NCBI GenBank assembly: GCA_026225435.1
Contig: JAMFST010000870.1
Location: forward strand, 1-7,477
Source of the DNA: Labilithrix luteola
GTDB taxonomy: Bacteria; Myxococcota_A; Polyangia; Polyangiales; Polyangiaceae
Length of the DNA stretch: 7,477 nucleotides
Direction of reading: 5' to 3'
The first letter of the stretch is position 1. Each line of letters begins with the position of its first letter. A model generated the notes under the pieces. The model was given only the letters and a program-made list of their open reading frames with translations, did no database searches and had not been told where the DNA came from. Position numbers and translations under genes: made by a program. Shown here piece after piece: positions 7,309 to 7,477 of this stretch.

Positions 7309-7477
7309 ATGCTCGACGTCTTCAGGAACAAGGGTCTTTCGACCATCGTCTACGGCGTGCTCATCGTCGGGATGGTGCTGGTGTTCGTCATCCAGTTCAA
7401 CCCCAGTGCTGGCAAGAAGAGCGCCTCGCTCAACCAGACCTGCGTGGCGACGGTGAAGGGCTGGTGCATCGGTCCCA
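7309..7477 (+). CDS. SurA/PpiD-like peptidyl-prolyl isomerase, N-terminal fragment
   Basis: Only the first 56 codons are in the window; the frame is open to the edge. The protein starts MLDVFRNKGLSTIVYG, followed by a membrane segment at about 12-29 (TIVYGVLIVGMVLVFVIQ) and then FNPSAGKKSASL with CVATVKGWCI, where Cys45 and Cys53 appear. A short basic/polar N-terminus with FR(N/K)...., one membrane anchor and the chaperone part outside is the layout of PpiD/SurA-N proteins, which help fold outer membrane proteins in the periplasm; the opening resembles myxobacterial members of this group. The isomerase domain itself is beyond the window, so the catalytic part is unverified. The ATG at 7309 is the natural start because it gives the complete N-terminal anchor. 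Confidence 0.72.
   Translation, partial: MLDVFRNKGLSTIVYGVLIVGMVLVFVIQFNPSAGKKSASLNQTCVATVKGWCIGP

Overview
The window is very GC-rich, densely coded DNA. Its gene content suggests a myxobacterium (Myxococcota, most likely the Polyangia/Sorangium side): a Ser/Thr kinase of the HRDVSPxN type with a C-terminal membrane anchor, a TPR/PEGA-like partner protein, a sigma54 activator with an FHA sensor, a lipoprotein with a Myxococcus-type Cys-rich segment, and a PilZ protein. This assignment is inferred from protein families; no rRNA or other marker gene is present.

Layout. (1) 1-568, minus: start of a lipoprotein with a C-type-lectin-like domain, cut by the window edge. (2) 665-3194, plus: a two-gene unit made of a membrane Ser/Thr kinase and an exported TPR/PEGA-like protein whose start overlaps the kinase stop. 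(3) 3208-4581, minus, convergent with it: an FHA/AAA+/Fis-HTH sigma54-dependent activator. (4) 4582-4718: divergent intergenic region with a well-spaced candidate -24/-12 promoter facing the next gene. (5) 4719-5624, plus: an unrecognised Cys-containing lipoprotein, ending in a 13-bp perfect hairpin whose loop is the stop codon. (6) 5647-6593, minus: a two-gene unit of a PilZ-domain protein followed by a conserved-looking protein of unknown function. (7) 6594-6801: intergenic region with weak promoter-like elements. (8) 6802-7227, plus: a small protein of unknown function. (9) 7309 to the end, plus: the N-terminus of a SurA/PpiD-like membrane-anchored periplasmic folding factor.

How the genes may work together. 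The central part reads as a possible compact phospho-signalling circuit. The membrane kinase and its envelope partner could phosphorylate a target read by the FHA domain of the adjacent activator. The activator would then use sigma54 to drive the divergent lipoprotein gene through the -24/-12 element at 4664-4679. Each component is recognisable on its own; the wiring is inference. The right-hand part (PilZ unit, unknown gene, SurA-like gene) looks like ordinary chromosomal housekeeping and signalling. No mobile element, CRISPR array, tRNA or rRNA was seen, and no stretch over 300 bases lacks a gene.
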